Shown here piece after piece: positions 7,597 through 15,712 of a DNA stretch of 39,692 nt. The DNA lies in the NCBI GenBank assembly GCA_023248545.1, contig JAHFEF010000016.1:1-39692 (forward strand), read 5' to 3'. Every line of letters begins with the position of its first letter. Position 1 is the stretch's first letter. Source of the stretch: Myxococcales bacterium. Its GTDB lineage: Bacteria > Myxococcota > UBA727 > JABDBI01. Made by a program: the position numbers and the translations under genes. The notes under the pieces are model-generated. The model was not told the DNA's origin, made no database searches, and saw only the letters and a program-made list of their open reading frames with translations.

Positions 7597-8696
7597 CTAA
7601 GAAAGATTACTACGAAGTATTGGGCTTGACACAACAAGCCACCGACCGCGAGATTAAAGCCGCTTATCGCCGGCTTGCGCATGAATTGCACCCAGACAAA
7701 AATCCAGGTAATAAAGCCTCTGAAGAAAAATTCAAAGAGGCATCCGAAGCTTACTCTGTGTTGTCCGACGCGGATAAACGCGCGCGCTATGATCGCTTTG
7801 GACATGCAGGCCTAGGTGGCAGCGGCCAAGAAGATTTCTCTGTCAACATCCAAGATATTTTCGGCGATATCTTTGGAGATATTTTTGGCTCTGGACGAGG
7901 GCGCTCGCCCCGAGTCGGCCAACGCGGCGCAGACTTGCGCTATGACATGCCGATTTCTTTTGAAGAAGCCGCGTTTGGTGTTGAACGCGAAATTAGCGTG
8001 AAGCGCCGCGAATCTTGTTCAACCTGTCAAGGGACTGGCGCCAAAGCTGGCACCAAACCCATCCCCTGTCGAACATGCGGCGGCATAGGCGAAGTTCGAG
8101 TGTCGCAAGGCTTTTTCGCCGTCGCTCAAACTTGCCCGAACTGCCGAGGCCTCGGACAAACCATCGAACATCCTTGCATCGATTGCAGGGGCACACGTCT
8201 CAAACAAGTTGAACGAAAACTCATGGTCAAAGTGCCTGCAGGCGTCGATTCTGGCATGAAGCTCAAATTCAATGGCGAGGGCGAGGGCGGATTACAGGGC
8301 GGCCCACGTGGCGATTTGTTCGTCGTCTTAACCGTTGCCAAACACCCCCTGTTTAAGCGCGACGAAGACAATATTATTTTAGAAATGCCCATCTCTTTCA
8401 CCCAAGCGGCTCTGGGCGCCCAGATTGAGATTCCAACCCTCTATGGCAAGGCGCCGCTCAATATTCCTGCTGGAACCCAAACTGGCCATGTGTTTAAGCT
8501 GATTGGCAAGGGAATCCCGCACCTGCAATCTCGCAGCCAGCAAAAGGGCGACCAGTTGGTAATTGTCACGCTTGAAACGCCTAAAAAATTATCTGAAAAC
8601 CAAAAAGAAATTCTCAGACAATTTGCTACTCTATCCGGGGAAGACAGTTTACCCTCTCACAAGAGTTTTTTTGATAAAATGAAGGACCTGCTATGA
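7593..8696 (+). CDS. dnaJ: chaperone DnaJ
   Basis: This 367-residue type I J-protein stimulates the DnaK ATPase. The J domain is at residues 1-70 with HPD at 33-35 (ELHPDKNPG). It is followed by a Gly/Phe-rich linker with repeated IFGDIFGDIFGSG, then the zinc-binding region with four Cys-x-x-Cys motifs (CSTC, CRTC, CPNC, CIDC), and the C-terminal substrate-binding domains. The second and fourth repeats deviate from CxxCxGxG at the glycines. The ATG at 7593 overlaps the nusB stop (ATGA). dnaK and grpE are not in this window; placement with riboflavin genes rather than dnaK is unusual. Confidence 0.95.
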   Translation: MTKKDYYEVLGLTQQATDREIKAAYRRLAHELHPDKNPGNKASEEKFKEASEAYSVLSDADKRARYDRFGHAGLGGSGQEDFSVNIQDIFGDIFGDIFGSGRGRSPRVGQRGADLRYDMPISFEEAAFGVEREISVKRRESCSTCQGTGAKAGTKPIPCRTCGGIGEVRVSQGFFAVAQTCPNCRGLGQTIEHPCIDCRGTRLKQVERKLMVKVPAGVDSGMKLKFNGEGEGGLQGGPRGDLFVVLTVAKHPLFKRDEDNIILEMPISFTQAALGAQIEIPTLYGKAPLNIPAGTQTGHVFKLIGKGIPHLQSRSQQKGDQLVIVTLETPKKLSENQKEILRQFATLSGEDSLPSHKSFFDKMKDLL

Positions 8697-9790
8697 CATG
8701 GAACGAAAACAGTGAATTTGCCGCCCTATTTAATGCCTCGTCGGAAGTCCCCAGGCTTCGCATTAAAATCGGAGACAAACTGCGTGGCAAAATTATTCAT
8801 ATTTCCAAAGATACAGCATTTTTAGCACTCGATGCCAAAAACGAAGCCATGATCCCGCTCGCTGAACTCACCAACCCCGAGATTGGCCAAGTGATTGAAG
8901 CGACCGTGGATTCCATGGATGACCAAATTTGGCTCACACAAAAAGGCCGTAAAACCGCCGGGCCTTCCGGCAGTCTCGTCGAAGGCAAAGTCGTCGGTGT
9001 CAACGCTGGCGGTGTCGAAGTGGATATTTCTGGCCAAAAAGCATTTTGTCCCATTGGGCAGCTGGATTTGAATTACATCGAAAATGCCAATCAATTTTTG
9101 GGCAAAACACTGTCTTTCTTAATCACCCAGTCTACCGGCAAACAAATCACGCTCAACCGAAAAGTCTTATTGCAAAAAGAAAAAGCGGAAAAAACGCGCG
9201 AGTTATTGGCAACGCTCCAAGTGGGCGAACGCGTCGAAGTGCCGGTGTCTAAAATCGCAGACTTTGGTGTATTTGTAGATTTGGGTGGCGGTGTCGAGGG
9301 TTTAATCCCTCAATCGGAACTTGGCTTTGGCAGGGTGGCCGTGGGTAACAAACTGGTTGCTCAGATCATGAAGATCGAACCAGACCCAAAGCGTCATGGC
9401 CAAATGCGAATTTCTCTGTCGCTCAAAGCGGCTTTGCCAGATCCGTTTGAGACCTACGGGGCACAGCTCGTGAGTGGAGCCCAGATCGAAGGAACCATTG
9501 CCAGACTTGAATCCTATGGGGCATTTGTGTCGCTGTTCCCCGGCTTAGACGGCCTGATTCACATCAGTGAGCTTTCTACCAAACGCATCAAGCATCCTGA
9601 AGAAATCGTGAAGATGGGCGATCACGTCACCGTGAGAATTTTAGAAGCCGACCCCGTCACTAAGCGCGTTTCTTTGAGCCTCCGTGAGCCTGACAGTGTT
9701 CCTGAAGAAGCACCCAAACCGACGCCAAAAGCCCACGCTTCAAAAAACCTTGGCACTTTTGGCGATCTCATGTCTAAAAGCAAATCATGA
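8693..9790 (+). CDS. S1-domain RNA-binding protein (four S1 repeats)
   Basis: This 365-residue protein consists of four S1 (OB-fold) repeats, at about residues 22-78, 94-158, 175-248 and 263-335. The last two are the most canonical: VEVPVSKIADFGVFVDLG and IEGTIARLESYGAFVSLFPG followed by DGLIHISELS. A Pro/Lys-rich tail ends the protein. It is shorter than ribosomal protein S1 (six repeats) and may be an S1-like translation or RNA-decay factor. The exact role is not known. Both ends overlap neighbours by 4 bp (dnaJ upstream, acyl-CoA dehydrogenase downstream). Confidence 0.85.
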   Translation: MTWNENSEFAALFNASSEVPRLRIKIGDKLRGKIIHISKDTAFLALDAKNEAMIPLAELTNPEIGQVIEATVDSMDDQIWLTQKGRKTAGPSGSLVEGKVVGVNAGGVEVDISGQKAFCPIGQLDLNYIENANQFLGKTLSFLITQSTGKQITLNRKVLLQKEKAEKTRELLATLQVGERVEVPVSKIADFGVFVDLGGGVEGLIPQSELGFGRVAVGNKLVAQIMKIEPDPKRHGQMRISLSLKAALPDPFETYGAQLVSGAQIEGTIARLESYGAFVSLFPGLDGLIHISELSTKRIKHPEEIVKMGDHVTVRILEADPVTKRVSLSLREPDSVPEEAPKPTPKAHASKNLGTFGDLMSKSKS

Positions 9791-10923
9791 CACATGAACA
9801 TGACCTTCTTCGAAAAACGCTCAAAAATTTTGTTGCCAAAGAAATAGAACCCGGCGCACGGCTTCGAGACAAACAAGAATTTTTTGATCTCAAACTCTTT
9901 CGAAAGCTCGCTGACTTGGGCCTCTTGGGAATCACGGCGCCTGGAACCTATGGCGGCTCAGACATGGATACCCTCTCGGCCGTCATCGCCCACGAAGAGC
10001 TCTCTTATTCGGATCCGGGGCTGACGCTGGCCTATCTGGCGCATGCCATGCTCTGTGTGAATAACCTCGCTGTCAATGGAAACGAAGCGCAGAAAAAATA
10101 CTATTTGCCAAAACTTTGCACCGGTGAGTCTATTGGCTGCATGGCCATGTCTGAGCCGGGCGTCGGTACAGATGTCTTGGGCATGCAGACGACAGCAGCT
10201 CGACACGGTGATCACTATTTGATTAATGGCCGAAAAATGTGGATCACCAATGGCGTGCTGGATGATTCCGGGAAACCCGCCGATGTCGTTTATCTTTATG
10301 CCAAAACAGGCTCTAAAATATCTACTTTTATTGTCACGCCCGAGTGCTCGGGTTATTCAGTCGGTCAAAAAATTAAAGACAAAACGGGCATGCGCGCTTC
10401 AAATACAGCCGAATTGGTATTTGACAACTGCCGCGTGCCCATCGAAAACCGCGTTGGGGAAGAAGGCGATTCGGTCAAGCACATGATGCGCAATCTGGAG
10501 CTGGAACGCCTCACGCTCGCCGCCATGGGACTTGGGATTGGCAAACGCAGTTTGGACATCATGGTCGGCTATGCGACAGAACGCAAAGCCTTTGGCAAGC
10601 CTCTGTTGGAGTTTGGCCAAATCCAGCAACACTTGGCTGACTCATACGCAGAATATCAGGCGGCCAAAGCCTATGTTTACCAAACAGCCACAAAACCTTC
10701 TAGTCGATTAGACAGCGATGGGGTCAAGCTCATCTGCGCCCGCATGGCCAAGAAAACAGCCGACTCAGCCATGCAGGTTCTAGGTGGCAACGGATATGTG
10801 GCAGAATATGTTGCAGAGCGCCTATGGAGAGATGCTAAGCTGTTAGAAATTGGGGGCGGGACTTTGGAAGCCCATCAAAAAAACATTGCGGGGGATTTGG
10901 AAAAATGTGGGGGAAAATTTTAA
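9787..10923 (+). CDS. acyl-CoA dehydrogenase, isovaleryl-CoA type
   Basis: This 378-residue FAD flavoprotein oxidises an acyl-CoA thioester to the 2-enoyl-CoA. The family core is present: MAMSEPGVGTDV (residues 119-130), GRKMWITNG (148-156), RKAFGKPLLEFG and MQVLGGNGYVAEY. The catalytic base appears to be E240 in LELERLTLAAMGLG, the position used by isovaleryl-CoA dehydrogenase. The usual C-terminal Glu site of medium-chain enzymes reads EIGGGTLEAHQ, with Gly there. This points to a branched short-chain substrate, as in leucine breakdown, but no other leucine-degradation gene is nearby. It overlaps the S1 gene by 4 bp and the next gene by 19 bp. Confidence 0.88.
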   Translation: MTHEHDLLRKTLKNFVAKEIEPGARLRDKQEFFDLKLFRKLADLGLLGITAPGTYGGSDMDTLSAVIAHEELSYSDPGLTLAYLAHAMLCVNNLAVNGNEAQKKYYLPKLCTGESIGCMAMSEPGVGTDVLGMQTTAARHGDHYLINGRKMWITNGVLDDSGKPADVVYLYAKTGSKISTFIVTPECSGYSVGQKIKDKTGMRASNTAELVFDNCRVPIENRVGEEGDSVKHMMRNLELERLTLAAMGLGIGKRSLDIMVGYATERKAFGKPLLEFGQIQQHLADSYAEYQAAKAYVYQTATKPSSRLDSDGVKLICARMAKKTADSAMQVLGGNGYVAEYVAERLWRDAKLLEIGGGTLEAHQKNIAGDLEKCGGKF

Positions 10924-11378
10924 TCGGCTTGGCGTTCCTATCTCTGCTTCACTGCCATGGGGGGGCGATCACGTGCGACCCAGCGTCAACAAACCCTGGC
11001 TGCCCCATGGGCCCCAACGGACAGCCTCGGATTTGTGACCCGACCGGCATTTGCCAAATTCAGTGTGCTGGCAGCAGTGATGCATGCACCGATCCGCAGA
11101 CAACTTGTGACATCAGTTCCAATTTGATCTCGCTCTGTCAAACAGATTGTAGTCTAACCGGCACATCAGGCATCTGTCCCTCTGGGCAACTTTGTTTCCC
11201 CTATAATCCCCCAGCTCCCTCAGGCAGTTCACCTGGCCAAATTACGACACAGAAAACTTGCAAAGCATACTGCAGTAATAGCAATCCCAACGCATGCGGA
11301 GCCAATCCTCAATTCCAATGCAACATCGTTGCCAATTCCAGTCAGTCCTATTGTTGGGGCAAACAAAACTCCCAATAG
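10905..11378 (+). CDS. Cys-rich exported hypothetical protein
   Basis: This 157-residue protein has an N-terminal signal sequence (WGKILIGLAFLSLLHC) and then about 16 further Cys in a Gly/Ser/Thr/Pro-rich mature chain, often paired as in CDPTGICQIQC and CPSGQLCFP. The Cys near the signal end (LLHC) is a poor lipobox because His precedes it, so type I cleavage is as likely as lipidation. Such Cys-spaced exported proteins are common in Myxococcota and relatives. The disulphides imply a periplasmic or surface location. It overlaps the dehydrogenase gene by 19 bp and ends the seven-gene operon. Function unknown. Confidence 0.7.
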   Translation: MWGKILIGLAFLSLLHCHGGAITCDPASTNPGCPMGPNGQPRICDPTGICQIQCAGSSDACTDPQTTCDISSNLISLCQTDCSLTGTSGICPSGQLCFPYNPPAPSGSSPGQITTQKTCKAYCSNSNPNACGANPQFQCNIVANSSQSYCWGKQNSQ

Positions 11379-11394
11379 AGCTCTTGCATAACCT

Positions 11395-11421
11395 GAAACC
11401 TGGGGTTAGGGGTGAGGTTTC
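11395..11421 (+). terminator. weak hairpin after the ribB operon
   Basis: GAAACCT (11395-11401) and AGGTTTC (11415-11421) can form a 7-bp stem with a G-rich 13-nt loop, 17 nt after the Cys-rich protein gene. No T tract follows, so it is at best a weak or factor-dependent termination site. Confidence 0.3.
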
Positions 11422-11443
11422 AAAGATTCGCTCCTGACTGGAG

Positions 11444-11473
11444 TTGATTCTAAGTCACAATTAATAATATACT
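11444..11473 (+). promoter_or_regulatory. promoter of the MATE gene, likely leaderless
   Basis: TTGATT (11444-11449), an 18-bp spacer and TATACT (11468-11473) lie directly before the MATE gene. The -10 ends 6 nt before the GTG start, so transcription would begin at or within 1 nt of the start codon. No Shine-Dalgarno is present. Confidence 0.55.
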
Positions 11474-11479
11474 ATATAT

Positions 11480-12814
11480 GTGCATCAAAGAGGCAGTTTA
11501 AAAGAAGTAATTCATATTTCATGGCCCTTGGTCATTGGCATGCTTTCGTTCACGATTATGGATGTGACGGACACGCTCATGGTGGGGCAGCTGGGCATGC
11601 GTGAACTGGCAGCCGTAGGCATGTCAACCTCCGTGATGTTTTTGATCAACTCCTTTTTTATTGGTTTTTTTGAGAGTGTTAAGATCTTGGTCGCACAGGC
11701 TGTGGGGGCGAACCAGAAAAAAATTGCCAAGCAAGCCGGCTGGCAAGGGCTTTTTTTGGCGTTCCCCATCGGTATTTTAGTGATAGGGCTGACCTATTTA
11801 AGTCCCGTTATTTTTCACTTCTTTGGGGGCCCAGAGCATCTTCAAATCATGTCCCAACACTATTTTGGGCTGAGACTCTGGGCGTCTCCGTTCTGGTTCG
11901 TGACGCTGGTTTTATCGAGCTATTATCAGGGCACGGGGAACATGAAGCTGCCGATGCGGATCAATATTTTCATGTGTGTTTTTAATATTGCAGCAAGCCA
12001 GTTGCTGATTTTTGGACTAGGGCCGATTCCGGCTTATGGCATCGATGGGTCAGCCTATGCCACTGTGCTGTCTGATATTCTTGGGATGGCGATTATTTTG
12101 ACGCTGTTTATTCGAGAAATCGGCATTGAGTTTAAAATTCACGTTAATATTATTGGCAAACTGCTGACCTTGGGCGTGCCCGTGGGAATTCGTTGGTTGC
12201 TGGACACCGGGGGTTGGACGTTTGTGATCGGCATGATTGCACGCTTGGGGGAAACACCGCTGGCAGCCAACCAAATTGCGACCAAGATTATGTGTTTGAG
12301 TCTGTTGCCCGTTTATGGAATCTCAGAAGCGGCTTGTATCTTGACAGGGCAGTGCACGGGTGCTCAGGATTTTCCGGCACTGTATCGCTCGTATTGGGCC
12401 ACGATTCGGCTTGCCGTCAGCATTATGCTCATCACGAGCTTGGCTTTTCTATTGGTTCCGATGCCCTTGGTATCGCTGTTTCAAAAAGACACGGGGGTGC
12501 TCAAACTGGCCTGTGAAATTTTGATGTTGGTCGGTTGCTATCAAATTTTATCAGCGTTCTCACTGGTCACAGCGGGGGCTTTGAACGGCACAGGCGACAC
12601 GCGTTTCACCATGGTTTTGTTGATTTTAAGCACATGGTTTGTCATGGTACCCAGTGCCTATTATTTCGGCGTTATTTTAGAGCTCGGCGTATTTGGAATG
12701 TGGCTGTCTCTCATCGCGCACGAGACCGTGTTGGTGCTTGGAACACAATGGCGGTTCCATTCAGGGGGCTGGAAGAACCATCAGGCGGTGTCGGTGAATA
12801 AAGCACCAGCCTAG
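11480..12814 (+). CDS. MATE family multidrug/Na+ (or H+) antiporter
   Basis: This 444-residue inner-membrane protein has the 12-helix pattern and length of MATE exporters. The N-terminal SWPLVIGMLSFTIMDVTDTLMVGQLG is characteristic of the first two helices, and the second half repeats it (PVGIRWLLDTGGWTFVIGMIARLG). Members export cationic drugs or metabolites using ion gradients; the substrate cannot be assigned. The GTG at 11480 is the only start that keeps the full first helix. There is no ribosome-binding site, and a promoter sits immediately upstream, which fits leaderless translation. The 3' end overlaps convergent lgt by 54 bp. Confidence 0.9.
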   Translation: MHQRGSLKEVIHISWPLVIGMLSFTIMDVTDTLMVGQLGMRELAAVGMSTSVMFLINSFFIGFFESVKILVAQAVGANQKKIAKQAGWQGLFLAFPIGILVIGLTYLSPVIFHFFGGPEHLQIMSQHYFGLRLWASPFWFVTLVLSSYYQGTGNMKLPMRINIFMCVFNIAASQLLIFGLGPIPAYGIDGSAYATVLSDILGMAIILTLFIREIGIEFKIHVNIIGKLLTLGVPVGIRWLLDTGGWTFVIGMIARLGETPLAANQIATKIMCLSLLPVYGISEAACILTGQCTGAQDFPALYRSYWATIRLAVSIMLITSLAFLLVPMPLVSLFQKDTGVLKLACEILMLVGCYQILSAFSLVTAGALNGTGDTRFTMVLLILSTWFVMVPSAYYFGVILELGVFGMWLSLIAHETVLVLGTQWRFHSGGWKNHQAVSVNKAPA

Positions 12815-13615
12815 CACCACTGAAACACCTAAGATGGACACAATCTGGCTGGTCGTGAGCAGCCCACCCAGCCAAAAGCCTCGTTCTGTATCCCCGCGGA
12901 CCAATTCTAACAGAAACCGCAGCACAGAGTACAGAAAAATATAGGCCATAAACACTTGGCCATGAATGCGCTTGTGCTCCCGAATGTAGAGCATCGCACA
13001 GAATATAAACAAACAACCCATACCCTCAGCCAATTCGCTGGGAAACAACACCGGCGTCGCTGTTCCTAAGCGATAACCCTCTTCGGCCATCATCCTGTAG
13101 GGGTACGTGCCGGCTTGGTAAATCATCCCAAATGGCATCCAAGAGATGGGCGCCCCAAAGCAACAGCCCTGCGCAATACAGCCTGTACGCGCAAAAATCA
13201 TCGCCACAGGCACCCCCAACGCCAACGCATCAAAAAAAGCCGCCCACGATAAACGACGCACGCGAACAAAAATCAACGCCGCCACAATCGCCCCGATGAA
13301 CCCACCTACATAATGAGCCCCACCCCGCCAAATGGCCAAACAAGCAGGAAACCGAGCGCCAGAACTGAGCACAATAAAAGGCTCGTCAATCAACATGCGC
13401 TGGTAGTTCACGATCACAAACAAAACCCAAGCACCCAGCATCCCAGCTAAGAGGCCCCAAAACGCATAATCATACACGTCTTTCTCGAAACGACCTTCAC
13501 GACGGGCTTGTGTTGAAGAAATAAATAAAGCCACAGCAAAGCCAATCAAAACCATCAAGCCATATGTGTGAACAGGCCAGTTAAGCACAGGGATCACAAA
13601 CAAATTTGGGTACAT
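12761..13615 (-). CDS. lgt: prolipoprotein diacylglyceryl transferase
   Basis: This 284-residue inner-membrane enzyme transfers diacylglycerol from phosphatidylglycerol to the lipobox Cys of prolipoproteins. About seven hydrophobic helices are visible. Family motifs are the N-terminal PVHTYGLMVLIGF, YVGGFIGA (Tyr at a position that is His in E. coli; this variant is common in other phyla), FARTGCIAQGCCFG with the key Arg, PSELAEGM, and FLLELVRGD near the C terminus. The upstream region is pyrimidine-rich with no Shine-Dalgarno. The 3' end overlaps the MATE gene by 54 bp on the opposite strand. Confidence 0.95.
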   Translation of the reverse strand: MYPNLFVIPVLNWPVHTYGLMVLIGFAVALFISSTQARREGRFEKDVYDYAFWGLLAGMLGAWVLFVIVNYQRMLIDEPFIVLSSGARFPACLAIWRGGAHYVGGFIGAIVAALIFVRVRRLSWAAFFDALALGVPVAMIFARTGCIAQGCCFGAPISWMPFGMIYQAGTYPYRMMAEEGYRLGTATPVLFPSELAEGMGCLFIFCAMLYIREHKRIHGQVFMAYIFLYSVLRFLLELVRGDTERGFWLGGLLTTSQIVSILGVSVVLGWCFIHRHRLMVLPAP

Positions 13616-13659
13616 GAAGAAAGAAACTAGAGGGTTTTAGGGGTTAAAAGCAAGACTAA

Positions 13660-15087
13660 TTACCGAAAGAGATCTTCCAACTTCAACTGTTGTTGAACGC
13701 TTGAGAAATAATGTTGGTTCTGCTCTGCGCCGTAAGGGGTAATCAGCGTTGTAAAGAGCGTTTTTTTTGTCTTCGAAGCTGCGCGAAACAACTCTTTCCT
13801 ATGATTTAACACCGCGGCATCTTGAGATGTCATGGCCCATTTTTGTCGATAAAACTTGATCTCGCAGAGATTCATACAAGCATCTGCTCGATCGATGAGC
13901 AAATCAATCTGAGCTTCTTTTGAAAACCAACCCGAAGAGTGAGCCGCTACAACCGATAAACCCAAAGCCTCTATAATGGCCTGAAGATGTTTTAAGCCAA
14001 TCCCTTCAAATGCATACCCAGCCCAGGTTAAGTAGCTGGGAGACATTTGAGCACGAAGCCAATAATCTTTTTGGAGAGATTTCAGGGTTTGAGCTTCTTC
14101 CATAAAGCGTAAATAAAATAACGAAAATTCATCGATCAGTCGATAACGGGCATCTTTCTTCTTTTTTCCAAAATCTGGGATTTGCAGAATAAAGCCAGAT
14201 TCTTCAAGCTCCCTCAGCAGATTAGAAAAGAACCCGCCCGACGTATTGCCGGTCTCTTGTTGCAACTCTGACACGCTGAGCCCTGACCATCTCTGAGATA
14301 AAGCCCTGATGATTTTAATATGTTGCTCGGGGTGGTCAAACAAAGATTGATAGAGTTGAAAAAACTCATGGTGCAGTGCCCCTTGCGGCGAAAAGCAAAT
14401 TTCAGAAATATTTTGAGCCGCTGATTGTCCCGACTTTACATAGCTTAAGTATTTGGCAACCCCGCCCAACGCCATATACAGCTCAACCAATTGCTTTCTA
14501 TCGAGCAACACGCCTTGGGACTGTAAGTAGCGCTCTGTTTCTAAAAGCGTGAACGGCAGCAATCGAATCTGAGCAGTTAACCTTCCATACAAACCACCTT
14601 TGTTGGACAGAATCTTTTGGATCATCCATGAGGCAGCTGACCCACAAACGATCAAAACCACGTGATCCATGCGAGAAAAATATCGATTCCAAGCATGTTC
14701 GAGAGCTTCAAGAAAGCCAGATTTTTTAGACGCCAACCATGGAATCTCATCAAAAAACAAGATCACTCTTTGGCTAGGGTCTTGGTTTTCAACTTGTGTT
14801 TTAAGTTCAAAAAAAGCTTCGGACCAGTCTCCTGGCACTGCAGTTTTCCTGCCTGCCAGAAAGCAGGCTGAAAATTCCTTGGAAAAATGCCTCAGCTGTT
14901 GTGCCTTAGGCGCATTCTTGGCACCCGTAAGCTCAAAATAAAGGCCTTTGCCTTTGAAAAACTGGTGAATCAGATAGGTTTTGCCAATTCGCCTGCGACC
15001 GTAAATGGCCAAAAACTCAGCTTGCTTAGAAGTGGCAAGCCTATTCAGGATTTCGATTTCAGGCTCTCGGCAGATTAACTTGCTCAT
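13660..15087 (-). CDS. AAA-type ATPase with C-terminal DUF234 (nuclease-like) domain
   Basis: This 475-residue protein belongs to the ATPase_2/DUF234 family common in archaea and scattered in bacteria. It has Walker A GRRRIGKT at 30-37, Walker B VILFFDE at 108-114, a winged-helix-like middle (LSQRWSGLSVSELQQETG), and a C-terminal domain with AQIDLLIDR then CEIKFYRQKW, which resembles a PD-(D/E)xK nuclease core. The biological role of the family is not established; it often occurs as a lone mobile gene. Here it is apparently monocistronic. Its start region holds three copies of ATTCCGCGG and an extended -10 only 7 nt from the ATG, suggesting autoregulation and a leaderless mRNA. Confidence 0.85.
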   Translation of the reverse strand: MSKLICREPEIEILNRLATSKQAEFLAIYGRRRIGKTYLIHQFFKGKGLYFELTGAKNAPKAQQLRHFSKEFSACFLAGRKTAVPGDWSEAFFELKTQVENQDPSQRVILFFDEIPWLASKKSGFLEALEHAWNRYFSRMDHVVLIVCGSAASWMIQKILSNKGGLYGRLTAQIRLLPFTLLETERYLQSQGVLLDRKQLVELYMALGGVAKYLSYVKSGQSAAQNISEICFSPQGALHHEFFQLYQSLFDHPEQHIKIIRALSQRWSGLSVSELQQETGNTSGGFFSNLLRELEESGFILQIPDFGKKKKDARYRLIDEFSLFYLRFMEEAQTLKSLQKDYWLRAQMSPSYLTWAGYAFEGIGLKHLQAIIEALGLSVVAAHSSGWFSKEAQIDLLIDRADACMNLCEIKFYRQKWAMTSQDAAVLNHRKELFRAASKTKKTLFTTLITPYGAEQNQHYFSSVQQQLKLEDLFR

Positions 15088-15145
15088 TCCGCGGACTATA
15101 ACACAATACCCCGCGGAATCGTATAAAATTTTAAAGATTCCGCGG
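15086..15145 (-). promoter_or_regulatory. triple ATTCCGCGG operator-like repeat and extended -10
   Basis: ATTCCGCGG occurs at 15086-15094 and 15137-15145, and its complement CCGCGGAAT at 15111-15119. The central copy can pair with either flank as a 9-bp stem, giving two mutually exclusive hairpins. One copy covers the ATPase start codon. Between the first two copies lies TGT-TATAGT on the minus strand (-10 at 15095-15100), ending 7 nt before the ATG. The arrangement looks like an operator set over a promoter. Confidence 0.5.
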
Positions 15146-15154
15146 ATTATCCTG

Positions 15155-15712
15155 CTACTGCGCTACCGTAATGCCCTCTAACCCACGCTGCTCACGGTAC
15201 GCATCGGCCTCCTGACGGGTGGCAAACCCGTGGATGCGCACGCGATACACTTTGCCTTTACCCGGTATTTCAGCCTGGACCAATTTGGCCGCGTGGCCTT
15301 TTTTCTCCAGACGCTTCACTAAGTCTTGAGCGGCTTCGCGATCCGGCAACGATGCGACTTGAACCGCATAAGCAGACCCAGTGGCCACCGGCAGGCTATC
15401 TTGAATGACAGTCTTCACCGAGTCTGGTGTCTCGCTGCCCAGAACTTTTGCCAGCGCCTGGGCAATCTTATCTTCCGACAACACAGGCGTTTGAGCGGGC
15501 TCCGGCTCGGGTGTGCTTTCTGGCTTTTTAATCAGCTCGCTGTAATAAGTTAACTCCAGGCGCTTCTGAATGTCTTTCAAGACTTTTTCACGCAGCGCGA
15601 TAGAGTCTGTTTTTTTGTCGACTTCAGGCAATAGTTCTGTGACGCGCCCGACCCAAAAGCCAACCCCAAATGTCAAACCCAAACAGATCGCAAAACCCAC
15701 CAGTTTAATCAT
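15155..15712 (-). CDS. SPOR-domain membrane protein
   Basis: This 185-residue protein has one N-terminal membrane helix (IKLVGFAICLGLTFGVGFWVG), a Pro/Glu-rich periplasmic linker (PESTPEPEPAQTP, about residues 63-75), and a C-terminal SPOR domain (about 110-183) with AYAVQVASLPDREAAQDLV and KVYRVRIHGFATRQEAD. SPOR domains bind denuded septal peptidoglycan, so a division or wall role is expected. The ATG at 15712 is preferred over 15757 because it starts right before the membrane helix; it overlaps the argS stop by 8 bp. The gene ends the ribA-argS-SPOR operon. Confidence 0.88.
   Translation of the reverse strand: MIKLVGFAICLGLTFGVGFWVGRVTELLPEVDKKTDSIALREKVLKDIQKRLELTYYSELIKKPESTPEPEPAQTPVLSEDKIAQALAKVLGSETPDSVKTVIQDSLPVATGSAYAVQVASLPDREAAQDLVKRLEKKGHAAKLVQAEIPGKGKVYRVRIHGFATRQEADAYREQRGLEGITVAQ

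Noticed and set aside
11396..11421. G-quadruplex in the GGGGTTAGGGG stretch before the MATE gene
   Set aside because: Only two runs of four G are present, too few for an intramolecular quadruplex; a simple hairpin explains part of it.
12050..12801. Open frames opposite and out of frame within the MATE gene
   Set aside because: Shadows of a well-supported transporter gene without independent start signals.
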